DNA of 49,373 bases. Source: a virus. Made by a program: the position numbers and the translations under genes. A model generated the notes under the pieces. The model saw only the letters and a program-made list of their open reading frames with translations, was not told the DNA's origin and did not search any database. The DNA lies in the IMG/VR virus record IMGVR_UViG_3300045825_000148, positions 1 to 49,373 of that record; one strand, 5' to 3'. This document shows positions 38,177 to 45,210 of this stretch, one piece after another. How positions within the stretch are numbered: the stretch's first letter is position 1; the number at the start of each line of letters is the position of its first letter.

Positions 38177-39016
38177 ATGGCTGAACCCACACTTACAGCA
38201 GGACAGCAGAGCGAAATACTTAAACGATTAGACCGTGGCGAGATACCAGACAACATTGCACGAGATATGGATATAAGTAAGCATCGACTATCAGCACTAC
38301 TATCTAGGCTGAAAGTATTAAACAGCGGACGCTCATTAGACCTCAGTACAGTATTACCAGCATTTAAGCAACACACGGTATACACCTTGCTATCTGACAT
38401 AGCCGCATCTTCTGGTGTAACGGTCGAAGCATATATGCGAACTGTAGTTAGACTCTTAAAACAGGACCGCGAAGATAACAATCTGTTAGAGTTACGTGCC
38501 TTTGCTAGTCAACAACTGCGTACTGGAGTGTTACCTATGCGTGCCGCAAACAAGCCTGTTGACAGACCTAAGCAGGATATACCATACACCGCACAAGATA
38601 CCACGACCCTCGCACCCAAAGGCACTATAGATAATCCAGACGATTGGCCTGATTGGGACGATCTACCGGCAAACAAACCCGCACCTGCACTCCTGCCTTC
38701 AGCATCTAAACTCGAACGCCTGCCTGATGCTGAGAACCCGTTAACAAAAATACAGGTAGAGCACGCGGCAATGCTGGCCAAACGACCGGTTGGCAGGCCC
38801 CCGAAAGGTAAGGAGTATGGCCAAGACGACCTGAATCAGAACGACCACAACATCATCAACTCATATCCAACCCATGCGTGGAACGATGTGTATGAGGAGA
38901 TAATAAAGCAGAAGCAGGCAGGCGTTCCGGTTACCGTTCCGATGTACGTTGCCGATGCGCCCCTAAAGGTATCGCTCAATCCCGCGATTCAGAAGTTCAT
39001 AGATGAGTGCGATTGA
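38177..39016 (+). CDS. HTH/AT-hook DNA-binding-type protein (279 aa)
   Basis: Residues 8-50 look like a helix-turn-helix (QQSEILKRLDRGEIPDNIAR, DMDISKHRLSALLSRLKVL), as in phage regulators that bind operators. A Pro/Asp/Trp-rich middle (about 140-180) is followed by AKRPVGRPPKGK (about 206-217), a clear AT-hook. The end is a small helical domain. CAGGAG lies before the ATG. The gene has its own promoter, with repeated hexamers in it. Role as transcription or replication regulator is inferred. Confidence 0.6.
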   Translation: MAEPTLTAGQQSEILKRLDRGEIPDNIARDMDISKHRLSALLSRLKVLNSGRSLDLSTVLPAFKQHTVYTLLSDIAASSGVTVEAYMRTVVRLLKQDREDNNLLELRAFASQQLRTGVLPMRAANKPVDRPKQDIPYTAQDTTTLAPKGTIDNPDDWPDWDDLPANKPAPALLPSASKLERLPDAENPLTKIQVEHAAMLAKRPVGRPPKGKEYGQDDLNQNDHNIINSYPTHAWNDVYEEIIKQKQAGVPVTVPMYVADAPLKVSLNPAIQKFIDECD

Positions 39017-39030
39017 TGTCCCCCCGCTAT

Positions 39031-39059
39031 TTGACTTTTACTTAACATAAGAGTATAAT
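39031..39059 (+). promoter_or_regulatory. Strong sigma70 promoter
   Basis: TTGACT (39031-39036), 17 bases and a perfect TATAAT (39054-39059). It begins 14 bases after the 279-aa gene and would transcribe the AAA+/DUF3150/VWA block. An AAATGAA...TTCATTT inverted repeat lies at 39070-39088, in the early leader. Confidence 0.8.
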
Positions 39060-39109
39060 AGTACTTGTAAATGAAAGAGTTAGTTCATTTATGGCTTTAC
39101 AACTAGGAT

Positions 39110-39133
39110 GGACACCGACTCTGATCGGTGTCC
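39110..39133 (+). repeat. 24-nt palindromic element, copy 3
   Basis: GGACACCG + ACTCTGAT + CGGTGTCC in the leader between the 39031 promoter and the 48-aa gene. Confidence 0.85.
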
Positions 39134-39171
39134 ATACAGCAGGCAATACTAATCAATAGAAAGGAATCAAA

Positions 39172-39318
39172 ATGAAAACCGAACCTTATGACCTTGCCGC
39201 CTTCGGCGAGTACGAGCAAGCCGTAGCCGCATGGACGAGCCACGACAGCGGCGAAGCCGATGTGTACTATGATCCTGAGGACATCGCCGATGCTGACGAT
39301 GACGAGCTGGAATTCTAA
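39172..39318 (+). CDS. Small acidic protein (48 aa)
   Basis: Reads MKTEPYDLAAFGEYEQAVAA and ends in a very acidic stretch, DPEDIADADDDELEF. AGAAAGGAATCAAA precedes the ATG, the same Shine-Dalgarno leader as several downstream genes. It is the first gene behind a near-consensus promoter. Roughly one third of the residues are Asp or Glu, so DNA mimicry or binding to a basic partner is conceivable, but no function can be claimed. Confidence 0.65.
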   Translation: MKTEPYDLAAFGEYEQAVAAWTSHDSGEADVYYDPEDIADADDDELEF

Positions 39319-39360
39319 CCCGCAGGAACCCGGACAACTAATTAATAGAAAGGATTTACC

Positions 39361-39555
39361 ATGTCACGCTCATTTAAAGCCAACCTCACAACCAAAATCA
39401 ACGCCCCAAGCACCACGCGGCGGTCGGCAAACCGTTCGCACAGGCATGATGCGAACACGCAGTTGTACCTCAAAGGTGCTGACTTTGAACCTGTGCCTAC
39501 GCACAGACTTACCGGACACCGATTCGAGTCGGTGTCCACACTAACTAACCACTAG
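39361..39555 (+). CDS. Small basic protein (64 aa)
   Basis: Very basic start (MSRSFKANLTTKINAPSTTR then RSANRSHRHDANTQLYLKG) after a good AGAAAGGA. The palindromic element copy 4 lies within the last codons and so encodes part of the C-terminus (TGHRFESVST). Such a tail suggests the element landed at the gene end and extended it. Function unknown. Confidence 0.5.
   Translation: MSRSFKANLTTKINAPSTTRRSANRSHRHDANTQLYLKGADFEPVPTHRLTGHRFESVSTLTNH
39514..39537 (+). repeat. 24-nt palindromic element, copy 4
   Basis: GGACACCG + ATTCGAGT + CGGTGTCC, here inside the 3' end of the 64-aa reading frame, 35 bases before the AAA+ gene. Confidence 0.85.
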
Positions 39556-39571
39556 AAAGGAACTTTAAATC

Positions 39572-40633
39572 ATGGCTTCAATTAATCAAGTAGCAAACCT
39601 TATCGCAACCGTAGGTACGACAAACACAGTCTTTGTCGAAGGGGAAATTGGCATAGGCAAGAGCAGTTTACTGAACTTGTTGCAAGAGCAGTACGGCGAT
39701 GCTTACGACTATATCTATATCGACTGCCCGTTGTTCGACCTGCCGGACTATGGCTTGCCCTTTGTGGAAGACCATACGACGTACTATGCCTTGAACGACA
39801 TATGGAAATTCAATTCGCCTAAGCCGAAGATCATTATGCTGGACGAACTGAGCAAATCCGCGAACGTCGTGAAACCCCTGTTCACACGCCTCGCCCTTGA
39901 GCATACTGCTGGTGGTCGCCCTCTGCCCAAAGGGAGTATCGTGTTCGCAACAGGTAACTTGTCCACCGATGGTGTAGCCGATACCATGCAAGGTCACGTT
40001 AATAATCGGATATGCCGTATCCGTATGGACAAGCCCTCGGCAGATGATTGGATTACTTGGGCGGATGGTGCAGGCGTAGACCCGATGGTATTGGCAACAG
40101 TGCATCAGTTGCCTCAATGCTTAGCTTCGTACACCGATGCTTCTGAACTGGAGAATGCAAAGCACAACGACAGGAACATGTACATCTATCATCCTCAGCA
40201 TAACAACAGGGCGTTCGTGTCTCCTCGTTCCTTGGAAAAAGCGGGCAACATCGTGGCACAACGCAAGACCTTGGGTGACGATTTGACTATGCTTGCATTG
40301 ATTGGCACGGTCGGCGAATCGTTTGCGCGCGATATGGACGGGTACATGGGTGCGGCGGATATGTTGCCTGCTTGGGAAAGCATTGAACAGAATCCCAAAA
40401 CAGCCACGCTGCTGACAGGTAATAAAGAAGCCTGCGCCCAGATGTTGCTTCTCTTTTCTTCTATTCGTCGCGTGACTAAACAAACGGCACAGGCATATAC
40501 CGAGTATTTCACACGGTATGACGAGAACATATCGAGTATCTGGATGCGCCAGTTCAAGCACAAACTTGATGTGGTCATGCACGTGCCTGAGTTCAAGAAA
40601 GCACTTATCCAGAACCACTGGATTTTCAAATAA
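39572..40633 (+). CDS. MoxR-like AAA+ ATPase (353 aa)
   Basis: Walker A is GEIGIGKS (24-31), Walker B IIMLDE (87-92), and a sensor-1 Asn sits in FATGN (129). The surrounding sequence (DELSKSANVVKPLFTRLALE, RPLPKGSIVFATGNLSTDG, GHVNNRICRIRMDKP) is of the MoxR/dynein-related type found next to VWA proteins. In this window it is followed by a DUF3150-like and a VWA/metallopeptidase gene, the expected partners. MoxR ATPases act as assembly or activation chaperones for the VWA partner. A good AGAAAGGA precedes the ATG. Confidence 0.8.
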   Translation: MASINQVANLIATVGTTNTVFVEGEIGIGKSSLLNLLQEQYGDAYDYIYIDCPLFDLPDYGLPFVEDHTTYYALNDIWKFNSPKPKIIMLDELSKSANVVKPLFTRLALEHTAGGRPLPKGSIVFATGNLSTDGVADTMQGHVNNRICRIRMDKPSADDWITWADGAGVDPMVLATVHQLPQCLASYTDASELENAKHNDRNMYIYHPQHNNRAFVSPRSLEKAGNIVAQRKTLGDDLTMLALIGTVGESFARDMDGYMGAADMLPAWESIEQNPKTATLLTGNKEACAQMLLLFSSIRRVTKQTAQAYTEYFTRYDENISSIWMRQFKHKLDVVMHVPEFKKALIQNHWIFK

Positions 40634-40664
40634 AGCGTTTTTAAATCAAAGGGTTAAGGAACCC

Positions 40665-40688
40665 GGACACCGGCTCCAGTCGGTGTCC
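40665..40688 (+). repeat. 24-nt palindromic element, copy 5
   Basis: GGACACCG + GCTCCAGT + CGGTGTCC, 31 bases after the stop of the AAA+ gene. The inner bases can extend the stem (G.U then C-G), leaving a TCCA loop. Confidence 0.85.
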
Positions 40689-40712
40689 AATCGAAGCCCG
40701 ATAGGGCTAATT

Positions 40713-40943
40713 TGCGAGGTGTAACATGATACTGCTGGCAGTAGATGAATATGGTGATGGTGGTGATGGTGATGGTATGGGTGATGGTGCTGGTTATGGT
40801 GCTGGTAATGGTGGTGCTGGTAATGGTAATGGTTATGGTGGTGGTGGTGATGGTGGTGGTAATGGTTATGAAGCGCCTGATTCCGACGACTGGTTTATAC
40901 AAACTATTTATCGGGCGAAGCTAATTAAAGGAGAACTGAAATG
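40713..40943 (+). repeat. Duplicated segment, copy 1 (231 nt)
   Basis: Begins TGCGAGGTGTAACATGATAC and ends GGAGAACTGAAATG. It contains a whole Gly-rich gene except its last codons. Copy 2 is at 41163-41444 and is 51 nt longer because of different numbers of GGT/GAT-type codons. The ends of both copies are practically identical. Confidence 0.85.
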
Positions 40944-40959
40944 TCTAAAGAACTCGTAG
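40726..40959 (+). CDS. Gly/Asp-rich repeat protein, copy 1 (77 aa)
   Basis: Opens MILLAVDEYGDGGDGDG, continues as Gly alternating with Asp, Asn, Tyr, Ala, Met (residues 10-48, encoded by GGT, GAT, AAT, TAT codons) and ends in EAPDSDDWFIQTIYRAKLIK. GAGG lies 6 bases before ATG. The stop is inside the next gene (overlap of 19 bases). Copy 2 lies at 41176-41445. Such genes commonly follow small DUF6948-like genes in phages. The repeat tract suggests surface, phase-variable or scaffold-like function; unknown. Confidence 0.55.
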   Translation: MILLAVDEYGDGGDGDGMGDGAGYGAGNGGAGNGNGYGGGGDGGGNGYEAPDSDDWFIQTIYRAKLIKGELKCLKNS

Positions 40960-41174
40960 TATGTTTTGAACGCTGGCACTTAATCGGTGATGTTACTGAA
41001 ACTAAACAAGGCGTGACCTTGACCAACGCGTCAGTCATCCGTTACTGGGGTACAACCAAAGGTCTGGGTGAGATTGCTTGCAGCGGCGTAACCAAAAAGA
41101 CAATCTTGGACTATACCGGAACGGTGGTTGTGCCATCCGCATCCATTGTAATGCGTATTAAGTGCGAGGTGTAA
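40941..41174 (+). CDS. DUF6948-like small protein (77 aa)
   Basis: Starts MSKELVVCFERWHLIGDVTE, with TKQGVTLTNASVIRYWGTT, LGEIACSGVTKKTILDYTG and ending SIVMRIKCEV. This order (VLTNAR-x-IWRW-x-G, L-x-E-x-A-x-x-GV) is that of a small phage family I recall as DUF6948. AAAGGAG precedes the ATG. It lies between the two copies of the duplicated Gly-rich gene, so recombination between them would delete it. Function unknown. Confidence 0.55.
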   Translation: MSKELVVCFERWHLIGDVTETKQGVTLTNASVIRYWGTTKGLGEIACSGVTKKTILDYTGTVVVPSASIVMRIKCEV

Positions 41175-41444
41175 CATGATACTGCTGGCAGTAGATGAAT
41201 ATGGTGATGGTGGTGTTGGTGATGGTATGGGTTATGGTGCTGGTAATGGTGGTGCTGGTAATGGTAATGGTTATGGTGGTGGTGGTGATGGTTATGGTTA
41301 TGGTTATGGTGATGGTGATGGTGGTGGTGATGATGGTGATGGTATGGGTGATGGTGCTGGTAATGCTGGTGAAGCGCCTGATTCCGACGACTGGTTTATA
41401 CAAACTATTTATCGGGCGAAGCTAATTAAAGGAGAACTGAAATG
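41163..41444 (+). repeat. Duplicated segment, copy 2 (282 nt)
   Basis: Second copy of the segment at 40713-40943, same ends and more codon repeats (GGTGATGG, GGTTATGG and similar). Copy 1 still carries TGCGAGGTGTAAC in front, a remnant of the end of the 77-aa DUF6948-like gene, which shows that the duplication included that junction. Confidence 0.85.
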
Positions 41445-41445
41445 A
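41176..41445 (+). CDS. Gly/Asp-rich repeat protein, copy 2 (89 aa)
   Basis: Same ends as copy 1 (MILLAVDEYGDGG at the start, EAPDSDDWFIQTIYRAKLIK at the end), but the Gly-rich middle is longer and rich in Tyr and Asp (GGDGYGYGYGDGDGGGDDGD). The stop overlaps the ATG of the DUF3150-like gene (ATGA). Differences in length between the copies sit in the Gly tract only. Function unknown. Confidence 0.55.
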   Translation: MILLAVDEYGDGGVGDGMGYGAGNGGAGNGNGYGGGGDGYGYGYGDGDGGGDDGDGMGDGAGNAGEAPDSDDWFIQTIYRAKLIKGELK

Positions 41446-42287
41446 GTATCATTAACGAATGTCTTTTAGTAGAGCTGAACATCAGCTCATGGTCTGGTCG
41501 CAAGCTAGACCGCAAGGTCAGCGCAGAAGTAAATGCGGATAAGTCTGCATCACGTGACGCCGCGCGTGTCAACAAGAACTTGTTCGCAGGTTCTGACCGT
41601 CTTGAGAAGATCAACAATCTCGTATCTGCTACGCGGTCAGAGTTCTACCACATGACTCCACCTTGGTCTGCTTCGGGTTTGCGCGTCTTGCCCTTTAGTA
41701 AATCCTTTGACTTCATCGAATGGGTAGGCAAGAAAGAACAAGAATTCAAAACCGAAGTCGATCAGTTCCTGACGGAATACCGAAATCTTATTTCGGCTCA
41801 GGCCTTCCGCCTTGGTGCTATGTTCAATGCGTCTGAGTACCCGCCGGTATCAGAACTACAAGACAAGTTCAAGTTCGCTTATGTTATTTCACCTATGCCT
41901 ACTTCTGGGGACTTTCGTATCGATGCACAGAATCACATGGCTGAGTCGTTGCGTGCTCAATACGATAAGGCATACAAGGATAGAATCGAATCCGCTATGG
42001 CAGATACATGGTCACGCCTATTCGAGGTAGTCTCTCACTTGAAAGATAAATGCGGGCCGGAAACAAAAGTATTCAGAGAATCAACTCTTGATAATGCACA
42101 AGAACTGTGCGGCTTGTTAAGCCACTTGAATATAACTGGCGATAGGCAACTTGAGGCCCGAAGGGCTGAACTAGAGCAGGCACTGCTCGGCATCAGCATC
42201 GAAGGGTTGCGTAAAGATGAAGCGGTAAAGCAGGACGTGTCGGCTAAGATGCAGTCCATACTAGACAAGATGGACAGTTTTGTATGA
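41442..42287 (+). CDS. DUF3150-like protein (281 aa)
   Basis: Starts MSIINECLLVELNISSWSGR, KLDRKVSAEVNADKSASRDA, then VNKNLFAGSDRLEKINNLVS and EFYHMTPPWSASGLRVLPFS. This series (W-x-x-R-x-x-D, VNKxL, ATRxEFYxxTxPW) fits the DUF3150 family that travels with MoxR AAA+ and VWA genes in phages and plasmids, as here. The C-terminal part is helical with a coiled coil (about 225-270). The gene follows the Gly-rich gene with ATGA and is followed by an ATGA overlap. Likely an adaptor between ATPase and VWA partner; this is inferred from context. Confidence 0.7.
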   Translation: MSIINECLLVELNISSWSGRKLDRKVSAEVNADKSASRDAARVNKNLFAGSDRLEKINNLVSATRSEFYHMTPPWSASGLRVLPFSKSFDFIEWVGKKEQEFKTEVDQFLTEYRNLISAQAFRLGAMFNASEYPPVSELQDKFKFAYVISPMPTSGDFRIDAQNHMAESLRAQYDKAYKDRIESAMADTWSRLFEVVSHLKDKCGPETKVFRESTLDNAQELCGLLSHLNITGDRQLEARRAELEQALLGISIEGLRKDEAVKQDVSAKMQSILDKMDSFV

Positions 42288-42694
42288 CAAACAAAGAACA
42301 GTGCCGCACGTCTCTTGCGATTTGGTTGATGCACGGGCTTAACTGCCTTCAATCAGTTAATGAGGATATACAAAAAACGGAATCGACAATTCCGTGGCAG
42401 GCTCTGATACGTCGTGGTTATGTACATAAGATAAGCTATAACGAACCTTGTGTACTGACCGATAAAGGTATGCGTTTATTAATTAAAAGAAAGGAATTAA
42501 ATATCATGGATAAGAAAAAGCAGTACACAGTCTGCATATCACGCGACATATCAGAACAATGCGTGGTCACAGTAGATGCTAGTGATGCACACGAAGCGGT
42601 GGCGCTGGCATACGAGAAATCAGAGACAGATGAGGCTGAGTGGTCAACGTCTGATTGGTGCGGCGATTCAACAGCAACAATAATGCAAAACTAA
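42284..42694 (+). CDS. Small protein with fused domains (136 aa)
   Basis: Residues 1-74 look like a winged-helix-type or small DNA-binding domain (IPWQALIRRGYVHKISYNEP, CVLTDKGMRLLIKRKEL); residues 75-136 start with Met and resemble a separate small protein (MDKKKQYTVCISRDISEQCV ... ASDAHEAVALAYEKSETDEA). Between them runs a complete Shine-Dalgarno leader (AAGAAAGGAATTAAATATC). So two originally separate genes seem to be joined in frame. It follows the DUF3150-like gene with ATGA. Function unknown. Confidence 0.5.
   Translation: MTNKEQCRTSLAIWLMHGLNCLQSVNEDIQKTESTIPWQALIRRGYVHKISYNEPCVLTDKGMRLLIKRKELNIMDKKKQYTVCISRDISEQCVVTVDASDAHEAVALAYEKSETDEAEWSTSDWCGDSTATIMQN
42506..42694 (+). CDS. Internal start of the same frame (62 aa)
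   Basis: ATG at 42506 has AAGAAAGGAATTAAATATC in front, the same leader found before other genes in this region. It would yield 62 residues identical to the C-terminal half of the 136-aa product (VTVDASDAHEAVALAYEKSE). Both products may be made. The region looks like a small alpha/beta domain; function unknown. Confidence 0.5.
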   Translation: MDKKKQYTVCISRDISEQCVVTVDASDAHEAVALAYEKSETDEAEWSTSDWCGDSTATIMQN

Positions 42695-42713
42695 TTAAAA
42701 GAAAGGAATCAAA

Positions 42714-43937
42714 ATGGCTAAATTATCAGCATTACAAAATCTCATGCGTGCGCGCATGGCAATATTAAATCACGACACATGGCGTCCGTATCGTGGGGCG
42801 CTTATGTATGGGCGGTTCGAAGTCAAAGCCGATTGCCCTACGGCATACACCAACGGTGCAGATTCTTTCTTCGGTGAGGAGTTTGCGAACAGCCTCAATG
42901 ATGCACAGCTTCGCTACTTGGTACTGCACGAGAACGAGCACAAAGTTCAGAAGCACTTGTCTATGTATGCTCACGTATTGGAACACGACAAGGATCACAT
43001 GACCTTGAACAAGGCTATGGACTTCGCTGTGAACATACGTCTTGAGGACATCGACGCCGGTGAAGGCTTTATACAGCGACCAACGCCCGACCTGTGCATA
43101 GATGGTAAGTATCGTGGCTGGTCTGTCATGCGTATCTATGAGGACTTGAGACAAAACCAACCTCCACGGGGCAAGCCCGCCGGTAACGGCGAAGCCTACG
43201 GCAAGGGCGAAGCCGACGGCGGTCTTGATGCACACGGCTTTGAAGAATCCGAGGCAAAGAGCGCAGAAGAACGCGAGGGCGAAGGCCGAGAGATTGACAG
43301 AATTATAAGACAGGGCGGAGTGTTTAGTCCGAAGGGCTCGGCAGATGCTAAGCGTTTGCTCGAAGGCTTGCTTGAACCCTCGGTCAACTGGCGCGAGGAA
43401 ACTGCTGAGTTCGTGAAGGCTTGTACTTCTGGGCGCGATGATGCTTCGTGGTCTAAGATCAACAGACGGTTTGTTTATCAAGGTCTGTACTTGCCGAGCA
43501 CAATAAGTGAGACTATCGGCCATATGATTTTGGGCATCGACGCTTCAGGCTCTACATGGTGCGGTACGCAACTCGAAGGGTTTGTAACTGAAGTAGTTGC
43601 GCTTGCTAAAGAATGCCAACCGGAGAGCATAGACCTGCTGTGGTGGGATACCGCTGTGACCAGTGTTCAGACTTTCAAACCGGAGGATTATGATTCTATG
43701 CTTTCCAAGTTGTCCATCGTAGGAGGTGGAGGAACCCGTCCCAGTTGTGTAACCGAGTGGCTTGAGAAACCGGAGCAGAAGATAAAGGAATACTGCGCCG
43801 CGATAATGCTCAGTGATGGTCAGGTCGGTAACGATTGGGGCGGATCATGGCCTTGCCCTGTATTGTGGTGTCTTAATACTCGTGGTATTACTGCAGGTAC
43901 AGGCAAGACGCTTTATATCGAAGATACGAGTCGTTGA
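42714..43937 (+). CDS. Metallopeptidase/VWA protein (407 aa)
   Basis: The N-terminal half holds YLVLHENEHKVQKH (H72-E73-x-E75-H76, an HExxH zinc motif), of the DUF2201-type putative metallopeptidase, and ends in a Glu/Gly-rich linker (about 150-195). The C-terminal half is a VWA domain with the MIDAS motif GIDASGSTW (D276, S278, S280), GGGGTRP (T341) and LSDGQ (D368). This two-domain layout accompanies MoxR AAA+ ATPases, present upstream here. The pair may act as a metal-dependent chaperone or protease on an unknown substrate. Shine-Dalgarno AAAGAAAGGA. Confidence 0.75.
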   Translation: MAKLSALQNLMRARMAILNHDTWRPYRGALMYGRFEVKADCPTAYTNGADSFFGEEFANSLNDAQLRYLVLHENEHKVQKHLSMYAHVLEHDKDHMTLNKAMDFAVNIRLEDIDAGEGFIQRPTPDLCIDGKYRGWSVMRIYEDLRQNQPPRGKPAGNGEAYGKGEADGGLDAHGFEESEAKSAEEREGEGREIDRIIRQGGVFSPKGSADAKRLLEGLLEPSVNWREETAEFVKACTSGRDDASWSKINRRFVYQGLYLPSTISETIGHMILGIDASGSTWCGTQLEGFVTEVVALAKECQPESIDLLWWDTAVTSVQTFKPEDYDSMLSKLSIVGGGGTRPSCVTEWLEKPEQKIKEYCAAIMLSDGQVGNDWGGSWPCPVLWCLNTRGITAGTGKTLYIEDTSR

Positions 43938-43939
43938 TC

Positions 43940-43963
43940 GGACACCGGCTCAAGTCGGTGTCC
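43940..43963 (+). repeat. 24-nt palindromic element, copy 6
   Basis: GGACACCG + GCTCAAGT + CGGTGTCC, two bases after the VWA gene stop. Loop TCAA if the inner G.U and C-G pairs form. No T run follows. Confidence 0.85.
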
Positions 43964-43999
43964 ACTTAGCAAGCTAATTTATAGAAAAGGAGAATTATT

Positions 44000-44779
44000 A
44001 TGTGGGGAACATCATCAATTTGGACAACAATCGGTTCTTACGAACAGGCAAAGAGCGTTTACGAAAGCACGAAGCCGCTTCGTAACAATCCGAACTTTAG
44101 ACCGCTAGATCGGCGAAGCAAAGGTGCTAAACAAAGCATTCGTAAGGAAAACAACAACTACATCGTGGTGTGCTACAACACACCCGTGGTGACTTATAAA
44201 CCCGATGGTTCAGTCGTGCTCCGCACTGGCGGATATAACTCACAGACTACCGCCGCCGCTATATCGGCTTCTTCGCCTTGGCGCGCATGGCGCAAGTCTA
44301 ATGGCTTGGTAGTGCAACTGAGCGCTTCTTACAGCGAAGCGAATCGATACGTCATACCAAGAGAGGGGTTAGAAGTCCTCGCCGACGGCACACCTGTGAA
44401 TCCTGTTGTGGCAAAGGTACAGAAGAAACGCGTACTGCGTGATAAGGCGAAACAAGCACGTCAAGTCTTTGCTGAAGTCGCGAAAAGAATAGAGGTCTAT
44501 CAGACTGCTTTCGCCGGAGGCGCTAGACCCCTTGCCTATGCTATCTCTGTAGAGCAGGCGCACCGTTTTCACGCCCTTGCCGATTTAGTTCTTACTGAAG
44601 ATCAGATAGATCGGCTGGCTTGGTACTACGTGCCTAATAGTCATGACAATGCTTTTCGTACTTATAAGATTAGAGACGGTGGCAAGAGGTCTATTGACCA
44701 CTTGTGGTGTGATGTGTACGGCGTCTTTGGAGTCGTTGAGACGTACTACGTTGAGTTGCCTTTGGGCAGAGTTAAATAA
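44000..44779 (+). CDS. Hypothetical early protein (259 aa)
   Basis: No family recognised with confidence. It starts MWGTSSIWTTIGSYEQAKSV, then a basic section RRSKGAKQSIRKENNNYIVV, then NTPVVTYKPDGSVVLRTGGY and SSPWRAWRKSNGLVVQLSAS. The C-terminal part (about 130-259) is helical, with charged heptads and an aromatic end (RLAWYYVPNSHDNAFRTYKI). Phage proteins of this type usually have unknown function. AAGGAGAATTATT precedes ATG. It begins a new block after element copy 6. Confidence 0.55.
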   Translation: MWGTSSIWTTIGSYEQAKSVYESTKPLRNNPNFRPLDRRSKGAKQSIRKENNNYIVVCYNTPVVTYKPDGSVVLRTGGYNSQTTAAAISASSPWRAWRKSNGLVVQLSASYSEANRYVIPREGLEVLADGTPVNPVVAKVQKKRVLRDKAKQARQVFAEVAKRIEVYQTAFAGGARPLAYAISVEQAHRFHALADLVLTEDQIDRLAWYYVPNSHDNAFRTYKIRDGGKRSIDHLWCDVYGVFGVVETYYVELPLGRVK

Positions 44780-44790
44780 GGAGAATGAAA

Positions 44791-44973
44791 ATGACTAAAA
44801 AAGAATATGAACTTTGGCTGTCCGAGGTGGGTTGCCCCGAGGACGACAAACAGTCTAATGGTGGGCGCGTGCCGGATGCGTGCAAGTACGGCAAATGGGT
44901 ACGCAAGCACGATCCTATTATGTTTGCTGTGGGCTACCGCGAAGCGGTGCGGGCCGAAGGCAGTACATCATGA
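44791..44973 (+). CDS. Small early protein (60 aa)
   Basis: Starts MTKKEYELWLSEVGCPEDDK. The in-frame ATG at 44785 would be too near the AAGGAG (44778-44783), so 44791 is used. The protein is charged and has Trp/Tyr-rich short helices. The stop overlaps the next gene (ATGA). Function unknown. Confidence 0.5.
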   Translation: MTKKEYELWLSEVGCPEDDKQSNGGRVPDACKYGKWVRKHDPIMFAVGYREAVRAEGSTS

Positions 44974-45176
44974 CACACTGTTTTATCAACACGAAATCAG
45001 GCTTCGTCACGGACGTGTACCGCATAAAATCTTTTAAGGGGGAACACGTAACGAAAGCACGTTTTCACCCTGATGTGCGGCACGCGTTACCGTTTGCTGA
45101 CCTCGGAAGCGCGCACAGTGCGTGGAGTACCACGGTGTACTCTAAGGAGTACTACTGTGTCTTGTGGCCGGACTAA
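44970..45176 (+). CDS. Small early protein (68 aa)
   Basis: MTHCFINTKSGFVTDVYRIK... with ATG at 44970 overlapping the previous stop as ATGA; this start is preferred to one further upstream inside the neighbouring gene. The sequence looks like a small alpha/beta domain with a C-terminal EYYCVLWPD. No family recognised. Confidence 0.5.
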   Translation: MTHCFINTKSGFVTDVYRIKSFKGEHVTKARFHPDVRHALPFADLGSAHSAWSTTVYSKEYYCVLWPD

Positions 45177-45210
45177 CCGGCGGCATTAATAAATAGAAAG
45201 GAGTTATATC

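Noticed and set aside
39260-39544. 94-codon frame overlapping the 48-aa and 64-aa genes
   Set aside because: The two smaller frames have clear Shine-Dalgarno leaders; this one does not and has poor composition.
41195-41425. Val/Met-rich frame in the Gly-rich repeat
   Set aside because: Simply the other reading of the GGT/GAT repeats; no own start signal and no support compared with the coupled Gly-rich frame.
36862-43963. The six palindromic elements as Rho-independent terminators or CRISPR repeats
   Set aside because: No T run follows any copy, and spacing is irregular (hundreds to thousands of bases) with genes between, so neither class fits.
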